A stretch of 64,000 nucleotides of DNA from Pectobacterium atrosepticum (GTDB taxonomy: Bacteria > Pseudomonadota > Gammaproteobacteria > Enterobacterales > Enterobacteriaceae), in the NCBI GenBank assembly GCA_019056595.1, contig CP036163.1, forward strand, positions 2,356,001-2,420,000. Reading direction: 5' to 3'. A program made the translations under genes and the position numbers. The notes under the pieces are model-generated. The model was not told the origin of the DNA. It did not search any database and was given only the letters and a program-made list of their open reading frames with translations. Below, piece after piece: positions 31,967 through 42,002 of the stretch; position 1 is the first letter of the stretch, and each line of letters opens with the position of its first letter.

Positions 31967-34144
31967 TTACGCCTCCTTCACCAGATACAGTGTGGCAAGC
32001 GGCGGAATAGTCAGAACAAGAGAATGCTGGCGCTGATGGCTGCCCCACTCCTCGCTATAAATCGTCCCGACATTGCCCTGATCGCTACCGTTGTAGTGAA
32101 CAGAATCGGTGTTCATGACTTCACGCCAGCCACCGGGCTGGTTAATGCCAATCCGATAGCCGTAACGTGGCACAGGCGTAAAGTTGCTGACCACCAGCAC
32201 TTCATTGCCTTGTTCATCGCGTCGGATAAAGGCGAAGACTGAGTTTTCCCGATCGTCCACCACCAGCCATTCAAAGCCCTGTGGCTGAAAATCCAGCTGA
32301 TACAGCGACGGTTGCTGGCGATAATAATGGTTGAGATCGCGCACCAGCGCCTGCACGCCCCGATGCCACCCTTCTGGTTCATCCAGCAGATGCCAATCCA
32401 GACTGGCGTCGTGATTCCACTCACGCCCTTGCGCAAACTCACAGCCCATAAACAGCAGCTTCTTGCCGGGATAGGCCCACATAAAGCCGTAATAGGCACG
32501 TAAATTGGCAAATTTCTGCCATACATCACCGGGCATACGATCCAGCAGCGAACGCTTACCGTGCACCACTTCGTCGTGAGACAGCGGCAGCACAAAATTC
32601 TCGCTATAGGCGTACAACATGCCGAATGTCAGCAGATCGTGATGGTGTTTACGGTGAACCGGATCGAGCTGCATATAGGTCAGTGTGTCGTGCATCCAAC
32701 CCATGTTCCACTTGTAGTGGAATCCTAAACCATTGCAGTCGGGTGGTAGCGTGACGCCCGGATAATCGGTGGACTCTTCGGCAAGCGTGATGGCCGCAGG
32801 CGCAGCATGGCCCAGCGTATGGTTGGTGTAGCGCAGAAACGCGATGGCTTCGAGGTTCTCTTTACCGCCGTAATGGTTCGGCACCCACTCGCCTTCACTG
32901 CGGCTGTAGTCGCGATAAATCATGGAAGCCACGGCGTCTACCCGTAGCCCATCAATGCCATAACGCTCCATCCAGAACAGCGCATTACCCGCCAGATAGT
33001 TACGTACCTCATGGCGGCCATAATTATAAATCAACGTATTCCAGTCCTGATGATAGCCTTCGCGCGGATCGGAGTATTCATACAGCGCGGTGCCGTCAAA
33101 CTGTGCCAGACCGTATTCATCGCCGGGAAAGTGCCCCGGCACCCAGTCCAGCAAGACGTTGATGCCCGCACCATGGAGCGCGTCAACAAACGCTCTAAAA
33201 TCTGATGCCGTACCGAAACGGCGCGTTGGCGCATACAGCCCTAGCGGCTGATAACCCCAACTGCCATCGAACGGGTGTTCGTTAATCGGCATTAACTCAA
33301 CGTGCGTGAAGCCCATGTATTGCACATAATCAATCAGTTGATTCGCCAGCTCCTGATAGCTCAGCCAGAAATTGTTATCCGTATGCCGTCGCCAGGAACC
33401 GAGATGGACTTCATAAATGGAGATAGGGGAACGCAGGCTATTCGCCTCGCGACGCGCCTCATTAGTCGGGACTTTCTCGGGCAGCGGCGTAATCAGCGAT
33501 GCCGTATCCGGGCGCATTTGCGCTTCAAACGCATACGGATCGGCCTTCAACCGGACGCTGCCGTGGCTGTCGATCATTTCATATTTGTAAAGCTGCCCCG
33601 CTTTCACGTCGGGTAGAAACAGCTCCCAAATGCCGTTTTCCTTGCGTAACCGCATCGGATGACGTCGGCCATCCCAGAAGTTGAACTGCCCCACCACCGA
33701 AACACGTTGAGCATTCGGCGCCCAGACGGCAAAACGCGTGCCCTCAACCCCGTCCAGCGTTTCCAGATGTGCGCCTAGCCGCTCGTAAGGTCGTAAGTGG
33801 GTGCCTTCAGCCAAAAGCCAAATGTCCATATCCTGCAACAGCGGGCCAAAACGGTAAGGATCTTCAATCACCCAGGTTTCTTCACGCCAGGTCACGGCTA
33901 ATTGATAGTGAAAATCATGTTTCCGATTCGGCACTAGACCACAAAAAAAACCGCGTCCATCTACACGTTCCAGCTCAACAATTTTTCGTCCATTGCTAGC
34001 ATCAACAACCCAAGCTGCGTCCGCATCCGGCAGCAATGCTCGAACTTCAAGGCCTTTGGAGGAATGATGCATACCTAACAGCGAAAACGGATCGGCATAA
34101 TGCCCGGAAAAAAGTGAATTAATCGCCTCAGAAAACGCTGACAT
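31967..34144 (-). CDS. glgB: 1,4-alpha-glucan branching enzyme
   Basis: A 725-residue GH13 enzyme that makes alpha-1,6 branches in glycogen. N1 and CBM48 domains are followed by the barrel with [28 protein letters not shown] and [12 protein letters not shown], holding the three catalytic acids. I chose ATG 34144 ([15 protein letters not shown]), preceded by AGAGGATGG at good spacing and matching the E. coli length (728); upstream starts would add up to eight residues. First gene of glgBXCAP, so the operon promoter should be just upstream. Confidence 0.95.
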   Translation of the reverse strand: MSAFSEAINSLFSGHYADPFSLLGMHHSSKGLEVRALLPDADAAWVVDASNGRKIVELERVDGRGFFCGLVPNRKHDFHYQLAVTWREETWVIEDPYRFGPLLQDMDIWLLAEGTHLRPYERLGAHLETLDGVEGTRFAVWAPNAQRVSVVGQFNFWDGRRHPMRLRKENGIWELFLPDVKAGQLYKYEMIDSHGSVRLKADPYAFEAQMRPDTASLITPLPEKVPTNEARREANSLRSPISIYEVHLGSWRRHTDNNFWLSYQELANQLIDYVQYMGFTHVELMPINEHPFDGSWGYQPLGLYAPTRRFGTASDFRAFVDALHGAGINVLLDWVPGHFPGDEYGLAQFDGTALYEYSDPREGYHQDWNTLIYNYGRHEVRNYLAGNALFWMERYGIDGLRVDAVASMIYRDYSRSEGEWVPNHYGGKENLEAIAFLRYTNHTLGHAAPAAITLAEESTDYPGVTLPPDCNGLGFHYKWNMGWMHDTLTYMQLDPVHRKHHHDLLTFGMLYAYSENFVLPLSHDEVVHGKRSLLDRMPGDVWQKFANLRAYYGFMWAYPGKKLLFMGCEFAQGREWNHDASLDWHLLDEPEGWHRGVQALVRDLNHYYRQQPSLYQLDFQPQGFEWLVVDDRENSVFAFIRRDEQGNEVLVVSNFTPVPRYGYRIGINQPGGWREVMNTDSVHYNGSDQGNVGTIYSEEWGSHQRQHSLVLTIPPLATLYLVKEA

Positions 34145-34515
34145 GGTATCCATCCTCTGATTAACCATTTGAATTAAATAAATAAACTATATAAAAAGTG
34201 TATTACGCTGCGTTTATATTCTTTCGTCACTTATCTTTAACAAAAAGCCAATAAAAATAATGAGTTATTAGCTTGCTAATGAATAACGGCGACGTGTAAA
34301 AATAATGAATACTATGAAAGAGTTCTTGAACCACACCGCCTAATTTAGCGTAGTCAAAGAACGGAGAAATATCTGAGAACTGATGAAGTTTTTCCGTTTA
34401 TATTTATATGAATAAGTTATGACGCGGGATAATTAGCATCTTTTGTTTAAAGATCGATTCGTCCGCTAGCAAAAAGCAGTACAATTTGGCGATTGTGTAT
34501 GTTGAGACCCCGCCC
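34145..34515. other. Divergent promoter region between glgB and btsS
   Basis: About 370 AT-rich bases between two divergent starts. It must hold the promoters of the glg operon and the sensor kinase. I see no open frame with family features, no strong hairpin and no clear CRP palindrome. Confidence 0.5.
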
Positions 34516-36234
34516 ATGGTTAGCCAGGTTGATCTAATTCTTTCCCTGTTACAGCAGATGTGTGTTTATCTGGTCATCGCTTATCTGCTCAGTAAAACAC
34601 CGCTGTTTATCCCGCTGATGCAGGTCACCATTCGCCTGCCGCACAAGCTGGTCTGCTATCTGGTTTTTTCCGTGTTTTGCATTATGGGAACCTACTTCGG
34701 CCTGCATATAGACGATTCGATTGCCAATACCCGCGCGACAGGCGCGGTGCTCGGGGGCATGCTGGGCGGCCCTTCTGTGGGCTTTCTCGTCGGGTTGACT
34801 GGCGGACTACACCGCTATTCGATGGGCGGTATGACTGCGCTGGCCTGTATGTTGTCGACCATTGCCGAAGGCCTGCTCGGCGGGTTGCTGCATCGCTATC
34901 TGGCACGTCGTAACCGTATCGATCTGCTCTTTAAACCACTCGTCGTCGGCCTGACCGCACTGGTTGCGGAGATACTACAAATGGCGATTATTCTGCTGGT
35001 CGCCCGACCGTTTGATAACGCCGCTGAGTTGGTGAGGGATATTGCGCTACCGATGATGATCACCAATACCATCGGTTCCGCTATGTTCATGCGCATCCTG
35101 CTCGACAGGCGCGCCATTTTTGAAAAATACACTTCTGCATTCTCCGCCAAGGCGCTGCAAATCGCGGCACGCGCCGAAGGGGCGCTGCGTCAGGGGTTCA
35201 ATCCGCAAAACAGTATGCGCGTTGCCCGTATTTTGTATGAAGAACTGGGTGTCGGTGCCGTGGCGATTACCGATCGCGACAAACTGCTGGCCTTCATCGG
35301 GTTAGGCGACGATCACCACAACGTCGGTGCGCCCATCACGTCATCACACACGCGCCGGGCGATAGACAACAATCAGGTGGTGTACGCCGACGGCAACGAG
35401 GTGTCTTATACCTGTTCGGTTTCATCGCACTGCAAGCTCGGCTCCACGCTGGTGATCCCACTGCGGGGCGAAGATCAGCGTGTTGTCGGCACGATCAAGC
35501 TTTATGAACCCAAGAATAAGCTATTTTCCAGCATTAACCGTACGCTAGGAGAAGGGATCGCCCACCTGCTTTCCGCACAGATTCTGACAGGCCGTTTTGA
35601 ACAACAGAAACAGCTGCTGGCGCAGTCGGAAATCAAGCTGCTGCACGCGCAGGTCAACCCGCATTTTCTGTTCAATGCACTGAATACGCTGTCCGCCGTG
35701 ATACGACGCAACCCCGACCACGCCCGCCAGTTGGTGCTGTCTCTGTCGACGTTTTTCCGTAAAAATCTCAAGCGCAGTAACGATGAAGTGTCGCTCAATG
35801 ATGAGCTGGAGCACGTTAACGCCTATCTGGAAATCGAAAAGGCGCGCTTTGCCGATCACCTGACGGTAGAAATCTCGCTACCGGAGTCGCTGCGCGAAGC
35901 GCGACTACCGGCGTTTTCTCTGCAACCGATTGTCGAAAATGCGATTAAGCACGGTACTTCGCAGATGATTGAACACGGACACATCCACATTAGCGGACGT
36001 CTGCACGCCAACACGCTGGAACTGTCAGTGGAAGATAATGCTGGCACCTATCAGCCCCGCAGCGGTGGCGATGGTCTAGGCATGAATCTGGTCGACCGCC
36101 GTATTAAAGCGCGCTACGGCAACCGCTATGGCATCACGGTAGTCAGCGAAACAGATAAATTCACTCGGGTCGAAGTACGCGTCCCGCTGATTTCAGCGCG
36201 CAAGGCATTGGAAAAACTGGATAGCGTGGCGTGA
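34516..36234 (+). CDS. btsS: LytS-family sensor histidine kinase BtsS
   Basis: A 572-residue membrane kinase very similar to E. coli BtsS (YehU), the high-affinity pyruvate sensor. Parts: 5TM-LYT sensor with several membrane helices (about 1-190; GLHIDDSIANTRATGAVLGG), a GAF domain (about 215-350; GAVAITDRDKLLAF and CSVSSHCKLG), the phospho-acceptor block HAQVNPHFLFNALN with His383, and a HATPase domain (LQPIVENAIKHGTSQ). ATG 34516 is preferred; a TTG ten codons earlier is possible. The partner regulator btsR, normally right downstream, is absent; a hairpin and convergent hipA follow. Confidence 0.92.
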   Translation: MVSQVDLILSLLQQMCVYLVIAYLLSKTPLFIPLMQVTIRLPHKLVCYLVFSVFCIMGTYFGLHIDDSIANTRATGAVLGGMLGGPSVGFLVGLTGGLHRYSMGGMTALACMLSTIAEGLLGGLLHRYLARRNRIDLLFKPLVVGLTALVAEILQMAIILLVARPFDNAAELVRDIALPMMITNTIGSAMFMRILLDRRAIFEKYTSAFSAKALQIAARAEGALRQGFNPQNSMRVARILYEELGVGAVAITDRDKLLAFIGLGDDHHNVGAPITSSHTRRAIDNNQVVYADGNEVSYTCSVSSHCKLGSTLVIPLRGEDQRVVGTIKLYEPKNKLFSSINRTLGEGIAHLLSAQILTGRFEQQKQLLAQSEIKLLHAQVNPHFLFNALNTLSAVIRRNPDHARQLVLSLSTFFRKNLKRSNDEVSLNDELEHVNAYLEIEKARFADHLTVEISLPESLREARLPAFSLQPIVENAIKHGTSQMIEHGHIHISGRLHANTLELSVEDNAGTYQPRSGGDGLGMNLVDRRIKARYGNRYGITVVSETDKFTRVEVRVPLISARKALEKLDSVA

Positions 36235-36264
36235 CGGGGAGATAGAAGCGTTGCGGGTTGGGTA

Positions 36265-36294
36265 TCGCAGATTAAACACAGCATGAATCTGCGA
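36265..36294. terminator. Hairpin between convergent btsS and hipA
   Basis: TCGCAGATT (36265-36273) pairs with AATCTGCGA (36286-36294) over a 12-nt loop, 30 bp after btsS and 13 bp beyond the hipA stop. There is no T-run, so it is a modest terminator. Confidence 0.5.
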
Positions 36295-36306
36295 CACGCC
36301 ATAACG

Positions 36307-37575
36307 TCAACGTTTCTGCAAACAACGAATATTGTCGTTGATGCGATCCTGAATAGTACGGAGCGTATCCTGCGTGATGCATCCAGGGAACATACCTGCG
36401 GCTCTCTTCGCGAAACTGGCAGCGACCTCACCGTATTGCTCTATGATGATATCCACTTGTGATGAGGTCAGATCGGCTTCCTGCACGCCAAGCCTGTGGA
36501 TCAGCTCACGCGAGATTTCTAATGCTTCGCCCATCACGTCCATTTGATGATATCCCCCTGGGCCTTCACAGTAGGTTACGTCGTATGCTGGTGCCAGTTT
36601 CCACTGCCCGGACGATGACATGATATAGGCGAAATTTTTTGTATGATCATCTCGATTATTGAAGATAACGTTAAAGACAACCCGTTCAAAAGCCAGCACT
36701 TTCTCTCGGACATCATTGGTACATATCTGAGTTGCGCGCAGAAAATTAGCGTAGTCCAGCGAGCCTGGGCTCTGATAGTTTGCCTCAGTGAAAGCAGCTA
36801 GGCTTTGCATCGGGATACGTAAACCGTTTTGTCGATCAAATCGCCTGCTGGCAAACGCTGCTTGCCCGTTGGGCAACTCAATATATTCGGTGTCCGGCGT
36901 GTGGATATGGCATTCTCGTAGACATTGCGCATAGACAGCTTCGATAGCACAAACTTCTGGATGTTCCTGTTTTGCTGGAAACTTAAACAGCCAGGCATCC
37001 AGACCTGATGCCGCAGATGTCGTCAATGTTTTGGTATCGGGGTCACAATACAACAGCGCTTTGGGCCTCGCCCCTTGAGGCGATCCCCCCATCTGCAATA
37101 GCCTTTGCAGGAATTCACCACCTTCTCCATCAAGCACTTCCTGAACTTCAGCAGACAATTGGGCAAGCGGAATATCCTCAGATACTGCGGAGGCTTCAGG
37201 CTGAGACGGTTCGAACGACATCGCCCCCATCGCATTGCTGCCGATATAGGTCAGCCGTTCCAAGGGACCAATACGCGCAGTATTGAGACCACGGAGCCTA
37301 AACAGACGATCCATCAGCAACATGCCCCAACCATCAGGAAGCGCATCATAGACAGGCCCCGGCAGACCCAGTTGATACGAGGGAAAGCCCCGGGATAGTC
37401 TGGGACCGTTCAGAGGCAGCCGAAGTGAAGATAATTCCAGTCCACGGCGAATTGCCTCCTCACTGTACTCAAACATGATCAGTGGACGGCCAGTCAGCGC
37501 GGTAGAAGAGGCCAGCCTTCCCCATTGCCAGCGTTCCCCCCACCCCTCGTAGTAAACATCAACGTTATTCACCAT
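36307..37575 (-). CDS. hipA: HipA-family Ser/Thr kinase toxin
   Basis: A 422-residue HipA-like kinase. The N-terminal 'couple' domain holds GLPGPVYDALPDGWG; the kinase core has the catalytic NNRDDHTKNF (Asp309) and the metal-binding LAPAYDVTY (Asp332), the same numbering as E. coli HipA (440), which phosphorylates glutamyl-tRNA synthetase and causes growth arrest. The target of this one is not known. It overlaps the upstream HTH gene by 11 bp, the usual hipBA coupling. It seems intact. The module lies between btsS and asd, where E. coli has neither. Confidence 0.88.
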   Translation of the reverse strand: MVNNVDVYYEGWGERWQWGRLASSTALTGRPLIMFEYSEEAIRRGLELSSLRLPLNGPRLSRGFPSYQLGLPGPVYDALPDGWGMLLMDRLFRLRGLNTARIGPLERLTYIGSNAMGAMSFEPSQPEASAVSEDIPLAQLSAEVQEVLDGEGGEFLQRLLQMGGSPQGARPKALLYCDPDTKTLTTSAASGLDAWLFKFPAKQEHPEVCAIEAVYAQCLRECHIHTPDTEYIELPNGQAAFASRRFDRQNGLRIPMQSLAAFTEANYQSPGSLDYANFLRATQICTNDVREKVLAFERVVFNVIFNNRDDHTKNFAYIMSSSGQWKLAPAYDVTYCEGPGGYHQMDVMGEALEISRELIHRLGVQEADLTSSQVDIIIEQYGEVAASFAKRAAGMFPGCITQDTLRTIQDRINDNIRCLQKR

Positions 37576-37885
37576 CGTTGGAGCTCCTTTTTATACGCCG
37601 GCGGGTGGCGTTTTTTTCGTAACGGAGCAAATCATCAAGGCTGTCTATTTTTGGCATAAACAGTGCCGCCAGCTCATTGCTGCGTCCAAGAACCATCGCT
37701 ACTCTGACCAGATTTTCAAACCCAACATTACGCCCAGATTCCAGGTTGGATACGGTGTTGACGCCAATCCCTGAGCGGGCAGCCACATCTGACTGAGTCA
37801 TCTGCTGTGACAGCCGTTCCTTGCGCAGTCGCTCACAGAGCAGTTTGACGATTTCGTCAGGTTTACTCATAGATAAATCCATCAT
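37565..37885 (-). CDS. hipB: HipB-like antitoxin, XRE-family regulator
   Basis: A 106-residue protein with a Cro/CI-type HTH at about 24-60 (MTQSDVAARSGIGVNTVSNL) and a charged C-terminal tail. As the first gene before hipA it is the expected antitoxin and autorepressor. The start is ATG 37885 (AAGGA 11 bases upstream); ATG 37870 (MSKPDEIVKLL) is a good alternative. A degenerate palindrome sits just upstream. E. coli HipB has 88 residues; this one is longer at both ends. Confidence 0.85.
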   Translation of the reverse strand: MMDLSMSKPDEIVKLLCERLRKERLSQQMTQSDVAARSGIGVNTVSNLESGRNVGFENLVRVAMVLGRSNELAALFMPKIDSLDDLLRYEKNATRRRIKRSSNDGE

Positions 37886-37892
37886 ATCGTGA

Positions 37893-37917
37893 GTTATCCT
37901 TTTAAAGTGGACTTAAC
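37893..37917. promoter_or_regulatory. Candidate HipB operator
   Basis: An interrupted inverted repeat, GTTATCC then 9 bp then GGACTTAAC, lies 8 bp before the hipB ATG. It resembles the E. coli HipB site TATCC-N8-GGATA with spacing off by one and two mismatches in the right arm. Confidence 0.45.
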
Positions 37918-38060
37918 ACCCAATATTATAGATTTATTTATTAGTGTTCGACAGAGTTGTGGCGTTAATTTCACCGATAAACGCGATACCGAAGCAAGAT
38001 AAAATAAACGAAAGTAAATTGCCAAAGAAGCGACTAATAGAGAGGATTTGATCTTATAAA

Positions 38061-38090
38061 CTGGCGCAACACCAAACGATGTTGCGCCAG
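38061..38090 (-). terminator. Terminator after asd
   Basis: CTGGCGCAACA (38061-38071) pairs perfectly with TGTTGCGCCAG (38080-38090) around 8 nt. Read on the minus strand it is followed by TTTATAAG, and it lies 41 bp past the asd stop. Confidence 0.7.
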
Positions 38091-38130
38091 AAAGCAGGAG
38101 AGCTATAGCCAGATAACTACAGCAAGATAA

Positions 38131-39234
38131 CTACAGCAGGATGCGCAGCATACGGCGCAGCGGTTCAGCGGCTCCCCACAGCAGCTGATCGCCGACCGTG
38201 AAGGCGGACAGGTATTCCGGCCCCATGTTCAGCTTACGCAGACGACCCACTGGCGTAGAGAGCGTGCCCGTTACCGCAGCAGGCGTCAGTTCACGCATGG
38301 TAATGTCGCGATCGTTCGGCACCACTTTCACCCAGTCGTTATGGGTTGCCAGCAGTTGTTCGATTTCCGGCAGCGCGACGTCTTTTTTCAGTTTGATGGT
38401 GAACGCCTGGCTGTGGCAGCGCAGTGCGCCGACGCGCACGCACAGGCCGTCAACAGGAATGACGCTGCTGGTGTTCAGAATCTTGTTCGTTTCTGCCTGA
38501 CCTTTCCACTCTTCGCGGCTCTGGCCGTTATCCAGCTGTTTGTCGATCCAAGGAATCAGGCTGCCTGCCAATGGTACGCCGAAGTTATCGGTCGGCAGCG
38601 AACCGCTACGGGTCAGCGCCGTGACTTTACGTTCGATATCCAGAATCGCAGAGGCCGGATCCTGTAGCTCTTTCGCGACTTCGCCGTGCAGTGCGCCCAT
38701 CTGAGCCAGCAGTTCACGCATGTGACGCGCACCGCCACCAGAAGCAGCCTGATACGTCGCAGCAGAAACCCACTCCACCAGATTGTTAGCAAACAGGCCG
38801 CCCAATGACATCAGCATTAGGCTGACGGTACAGTTACCGCCCGCAAAGGTTTTGATGCCTTTATCCAGACCCTGTTGAATCACCCCGTGGTTAACCGGGT
38901 CCAGAATAATAATCGCGTCATCTTTCATACGCAGTGAGGACGCGGCATCGATCCAATAACCCTGCCAGCCACTTTCACGCAGCGTTGGGTAGACTTCATT
39001 GGTATAATCGCCGCCCTGACAGGTAATGATGATGTCCAGCGCGCGCAGTGCTTCGATATTATAAGCATCCTGCAACACGCCTTGATGGCCGCCCAGCGCG
39101 GGTGCAGGTTCGCCATGCTGAGAAGTCGAAAAGAATACCGGGTGAATCACATCAAAGTCGCGTTCTTCGACCATGCGCTGCATGAGAACCGAGCCGACCA
39201 TACCGCGCCAGCCAATAAAACCAACATTTTTCAT
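38131..39234 (-). CDS. asd: Aspartate-semialdehyde dehydrogenase
   Basis: A 367-residue cytoplasmic enzyme that reduces aspartyl phosphate to aspartate semialdehyde with NADPH, the branch point to lysine/diaminopimelate, threonine and methionine. The NADP-binding N-terminus [16 protein letters not shown] is at 6-21 and the catalytic Cys135 sits in [11 protein letters not shown], as in E. coli. Monocistronic, with its own terminator. In E. coli asd is next to glgB; here btsS and hipBA lie between. Confidence 0.97.
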   Translation of the reverse strand: MKNVGFIGWRGMVGSVLMQRMVEERDFDVIHPVFFSTSQHGEPAPALGGHQGVLQDAYNIEALRALDIIITCQGGDYTNEVYPTLRESGWQGYWIDAASSLRMKDDAIIILDPVNHGVIQQGLDKGIKTFAGGNCTVSLMLMSLGGLFANNLVEWVSAATYQAASGGGARHMRELLAQMGALHGEVAKELQDPASAILDIERKVTALTRSGSLPTDNFGVPLAGSLIPWIDKQLDNGQSREEWKGQAETNKILNTSSVIPVDGLCVRVGALRCHSQAFTIKLKKDVALPEIEQLLATHNDWVKVVPNDRDITMRELTPAAVTGTLSTPVGRLRKLNMGPEYLSAFTVGDQLLWGAAEPLRRMLRILL

Positions 39235-39531
39235 GGTAACTGTCCTGCTTTGGGGGTAACAAAAAGAATTCTGGCTAACGTCGATAGCGCTTAGTTATTG
39301 CTGACTCAGTGATCTGCCGCAGAGGCTGCGCGTGTCGTGTCGTAAACCTGTAAATTATCGTGTCGTTCAACCTTACAAAATGTACATAAAGTCGCAAGTG
39401 AATTTATTCGATAGTACGGCATTTTTCAGCAGTCATTCTAATATCATCAACCTGGCACAGGATAATAACGTTGGTCAGTCCATGAAGATGGCCCCGGTCA
39501 GGAAACACTGTTTTGGGAGTAAAGAACCAAC

Positions 39532-40125
39532 ATGACAGAAATGATCTCTGCAACAGTACTGCTGTTGCTCATAATGGACCCACTCGGCAACCTGCCGATT
39601 TTCATGTCCGTACTCAAGCACCTCGACCCTAAACGCCGACGTGTGGTGCTGATCCGCGAAATGCTGATTGCGCTCGGGCTGATGCTGATTTTCCTGTTCG
39701 CCGGTGAACACATTCTGGCGTTCCTGAATCTGCGCACCGAAACGGTATCTATTTCCGGCGGTATCGTGCTGTTCCTCATTGCGATTCGGATGATTTTCCC
39801 CTCGCAGGAAGGCAATAGCAGCGGACTGCCAGCTGGAGAAGAACCGTTTCTGGTGCCAATGGCGATTCCATTGGTGGCGGGGCCGTCGATTCTGGCTGCG
39901 CTGATGCTGCTTTCCCACCAGTATCCCAATCAGTTATCCCATCTGACGCTGGCACTGTTTATCGCCTGGACGATCTCTTTCATCATCTTGCTGATGTCTG
40001 ATTTGTTCTTGCGTTTGCTGGGTGAGAAAGGCGTGAGCGCGCTGGAGAAATTGATGGGCCTGATTCTGGTGATGCTATCGACGCAGATGTTCCTCGACGG
40101 CATACGTGCTTACATGAAGTTATAG
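39532..40125 (+). CDS. yhgN: MarC-family inner-membrane protein YhgN
   Basis: A 197-residue integral membrane protein with about six hydrophobic segments and the MarC/NAAT family blocks LIMDPLGNLPIFMSVLKHL at the start and PLVAGPSILAALMLL in the middle. It closely resembles E. coli YhgN, which is also next to asd. The transport role of the family in Enterobacterales is unproven. It is divergent from asd across 297 bp in which I see nothing beyond AT-rich promoter-like sequence. Confidence 0.92.
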   Translation: MTEMISATVLLLLIMDPLGNLPIFMSVLKHLDPKRRRVVLIREMLIALGLMLIFLFAGEHILAFLNLRTETVSISGGIVLFLIAIRMIFPSQEGNSSGLPAGEEPFLVPMAIPLVAGPSILAALMLLSHQYPNQLSHLTLALFIAWTISFIILLMSDLFLRLLGEKGVSALEKLMGLILVMLSTQMFLDGIRAYMKL

Positions 40126-40202
40126 ACGCGTCGTTGTCCCCAATGTCTTAGTCACATTTTTTATGCCGACTAATAGACGGTTTCGTGCGCGATAATACCG
40201 TA

Positions 40203-40410
40203 ATTTCCATGCTACTCCGTAGCACGCGCCCGACGCAGGGCGCTCAGTCGCCGCCGCCCTGCGAACCCAGGCTTCCGGCTAAATCATGCCGCTACGCGGT
40301 GCCATCGGCGTTCATGATCACCCTTCGAGCCACCAGTGACGCGTTCCATACGCGGCACTGGCTTTCGCGGCATCCATGCCGCTCACTCGGTGCTCATGAT
40401 CACCGCTGCA
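40203..40410. repeat. Structured intergenic element with three hairpins and two repeats
   Basis: In the 343-bp gap between yhgN and the permease: hairpin GCTAC-TCC-GTAGC (40211-40223); CGCAGGGCG/CGCCCTGCG (40234-40242 with 40255-40263); AGCCACCAGTGACGCG/CGCGGCACTGGCT (40328-40343 with 40351-40363). A unit starting CATGCCGCT and ending CATGATCACC occurs twice (40285-40322 and 40375-40404). GC-rich against an AT-rich flank. It may be a REP-like repeat or a structured RNA. Confidence 0.5.
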
Positions 40411-40468
40411 TAATTTTTACGCCGGATTAATGTCAAAACCTTCCCTTGTAAGAGGAGGGTTAAACACA

Positions 40469-41845
40469 TCAGAGGAAAATGCTCCCCACTAACGCGATCA
40501 GGAACGCGATGGTGCCGAGCAGCGTTTCCATCACCGTCCAGGTTTTCAGGGTCGTTTTCTCATCCATTTCGAGGAAGCGGCCAACCAGCCAGAAGCCTGA
40601 GTCGTTCACATGCGACAACACGGTCGCACCACCCGCAATTGCCACCACGATAAAACAGAGATCGAACTGGCTCAGGCCGGGAGTCGCCGCAACCGCAGGC
40701 GCCATCAGCGCCGCCGTGGTCGTCAATGCCACCGTCGCCGAACCCTGCGCGACACGCAGCGCCGCAGACACTACAAACGCGGCCACAATCACTGGCATAC
40801 CGGTATCAGCCAACACGCCAGACAATGCATCACCAATACCGCTAGAACGTAGAACACCACCGAACATACCGCCCGCACCGGTGACCAAAATAATTGAGCA
40901 AACCGGCCCCAGTGCGCCTTCACAAATCTTCTCAAGATGTCTACGGCTATGCTGGCCGCTAAACATAATCATGGCGAACAAGACGGTAATCAGCAGCGCA
41001 ACCGGCGTTTTCCCAAGCATCCGCAGGAACTGCACCAGACTGCTATCACCACTGATGACGCCCATTACCGTCAGGGTATTCAATCCCGTATCGAGGAAAA
41101 TCAGGATCAGTGGCAGCAACAGCACCCACATCACCACGCTGAACGGAGGCGGCGTATGCTGCTCATCCGCTTTGACTTCAGTCAGGAACGTTGACGGCAA
41201 CGGCAAATGGAATTTTTTACCCGCCCACAGGCCGAACAGATAACCGCCAAAATACCAGGTGGGGAAAGCAATCACGGCACCCACCAGCACTAGCAGACCA
41301 ATGTTGGCCCCCAGCAGTTCGCTAGCGGCAACCGGGCCGGGATGTGGCGGCAGCAAGGCGTGCATAACGGCAAAAGCGCCCGCAGCAGGGAATGCATAGG
41401 TTAGCGTTGAACCGCCAAAACGTTTCGCCACACTGAAAATAATCGGCAGCATCACGATCAGCCCAGCGTCGAAAAAGATCGGGAAGCCGAACAGCAGCGA
41501 GGCAAGACCCAGCGCGAAAGGCGCACGTTTCTCACCAAATTTATTGATTAGCGTATCCGCCAGCACATTCGCACCACCGGTAACTTCCAACAGGCGGCCA
41601 ATCATTGCCCCCAAACCAACCAGCAGGGCAACGGATGCCAACGTGCTGCCGAAACCACTGAGCAGCGTAGGAACGAGTTTCTCGAAAGGTGTTTTTGTCG
41701 CCAGCGCCGTGATCAGGCTCACCAGCGTCAACGCCAGAAACGCGTGAACGCGGAAGCGCATAATCAGCACTAGTAACAGTGCGACCGAACCTGCGGCGAT
41801 GGTTAATAGCACACTAGCACTATAAGCGGATGTTATTTCTGTCAT
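40469..41845 (-). CDS. GntP-family gluconate:proton symporter
   Basis: A 458-residue permease with 12 or more hydrophobic segments. GntP-family motifs: FFDAGLIVMLPIIFSVA, HALLPPHPGPVAASELLGA, VTGAGGMFGGVLRSSGIG, RVAQGSATVALTTTAAL and LSHVNDSGFWLVGRF. I start at ATG 41845 (MTEITSAYSASVLL); a frame reaching 41926 would add 27 residues that read through the operators. Position beside gntK/gntR remnants and two GntR operators points to gluconate, as for E. coli gntU/gntT, but the sequence alone does not separate GntT, GntU or another hexonate permease. Confidence 0.88.
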   Translation of the reverse strand: MTEITSAYSASVLLTIAAGSVALLLVLIMRFRVHAFLALTLVSLITALATKTPFEKLVPTLLSGFGSTLASVALLVGLGAMIGRLLEVTGGANVLADTLINKFGEKRAPFALGLASLLFGFPIFFDAGLIVMLPIIFSVAKRFGGSTLTYAFPAAGAFAVMHALLPPHPGPVAASELLGANIGLLVLVGAVIAFPTWYFGGYLFGLWAGKKFHLPLPSTFLTEVKADEQHTPPPFSVVMWVLLLPLILIFLDTGLNTLTVMGVISGDSSLVQFLRMLGKTPVALLITVLFAMIMFSGQHSRRHLEKICEGALGPVCSIILVTGAGGMFGGVLRSSGIGDALSGVLADTGMPVIVAAFVVSAALRVAQGSATVALTTTAALMAPAVAATPGLSQFDLCFIVVAIAGGATVLSHVNDSGFWLVGRFLEMDEKTTLKTWTVMETLLGTIAFLIALVGSIFL

Positions 41846-41913
41846 CGTTAATAATCTCTTTAGGGCACCGGTCTGGATTGGCTGATTGTTTGTGAGGTGT
41901 ATCGCGCCATCAT

Positions 41914-41943
41914 TTGATACCGGCAATATGATACGGGTAACAT
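41914..41943. promoter_or_regulatory. Two overlapping GntR operators
   Basis: On the minus strand 41943-41928 reads ATGTTACCCGTATCAT, the E. coli GntR operator consensus. A second, weaker match (12 of 16) covers 41914-41929. They lie in the 157-bp region between the divergent permease and gntK starts and could control both. Confidence 0.75.
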
Positions 41944-42002
41944 GTTAAATTCCGGAACCATTAAGTATCATTTGATTTACAATTTGGGATAGAGATCAAA
42001 TT

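Noticed and set aside
40479-41243. 254-codon plus-strand open frame
   Set aside because: Antisense to the GntP permease and rich in Thr/Ser/Pro as expected for the complement of a membrane protein gene.
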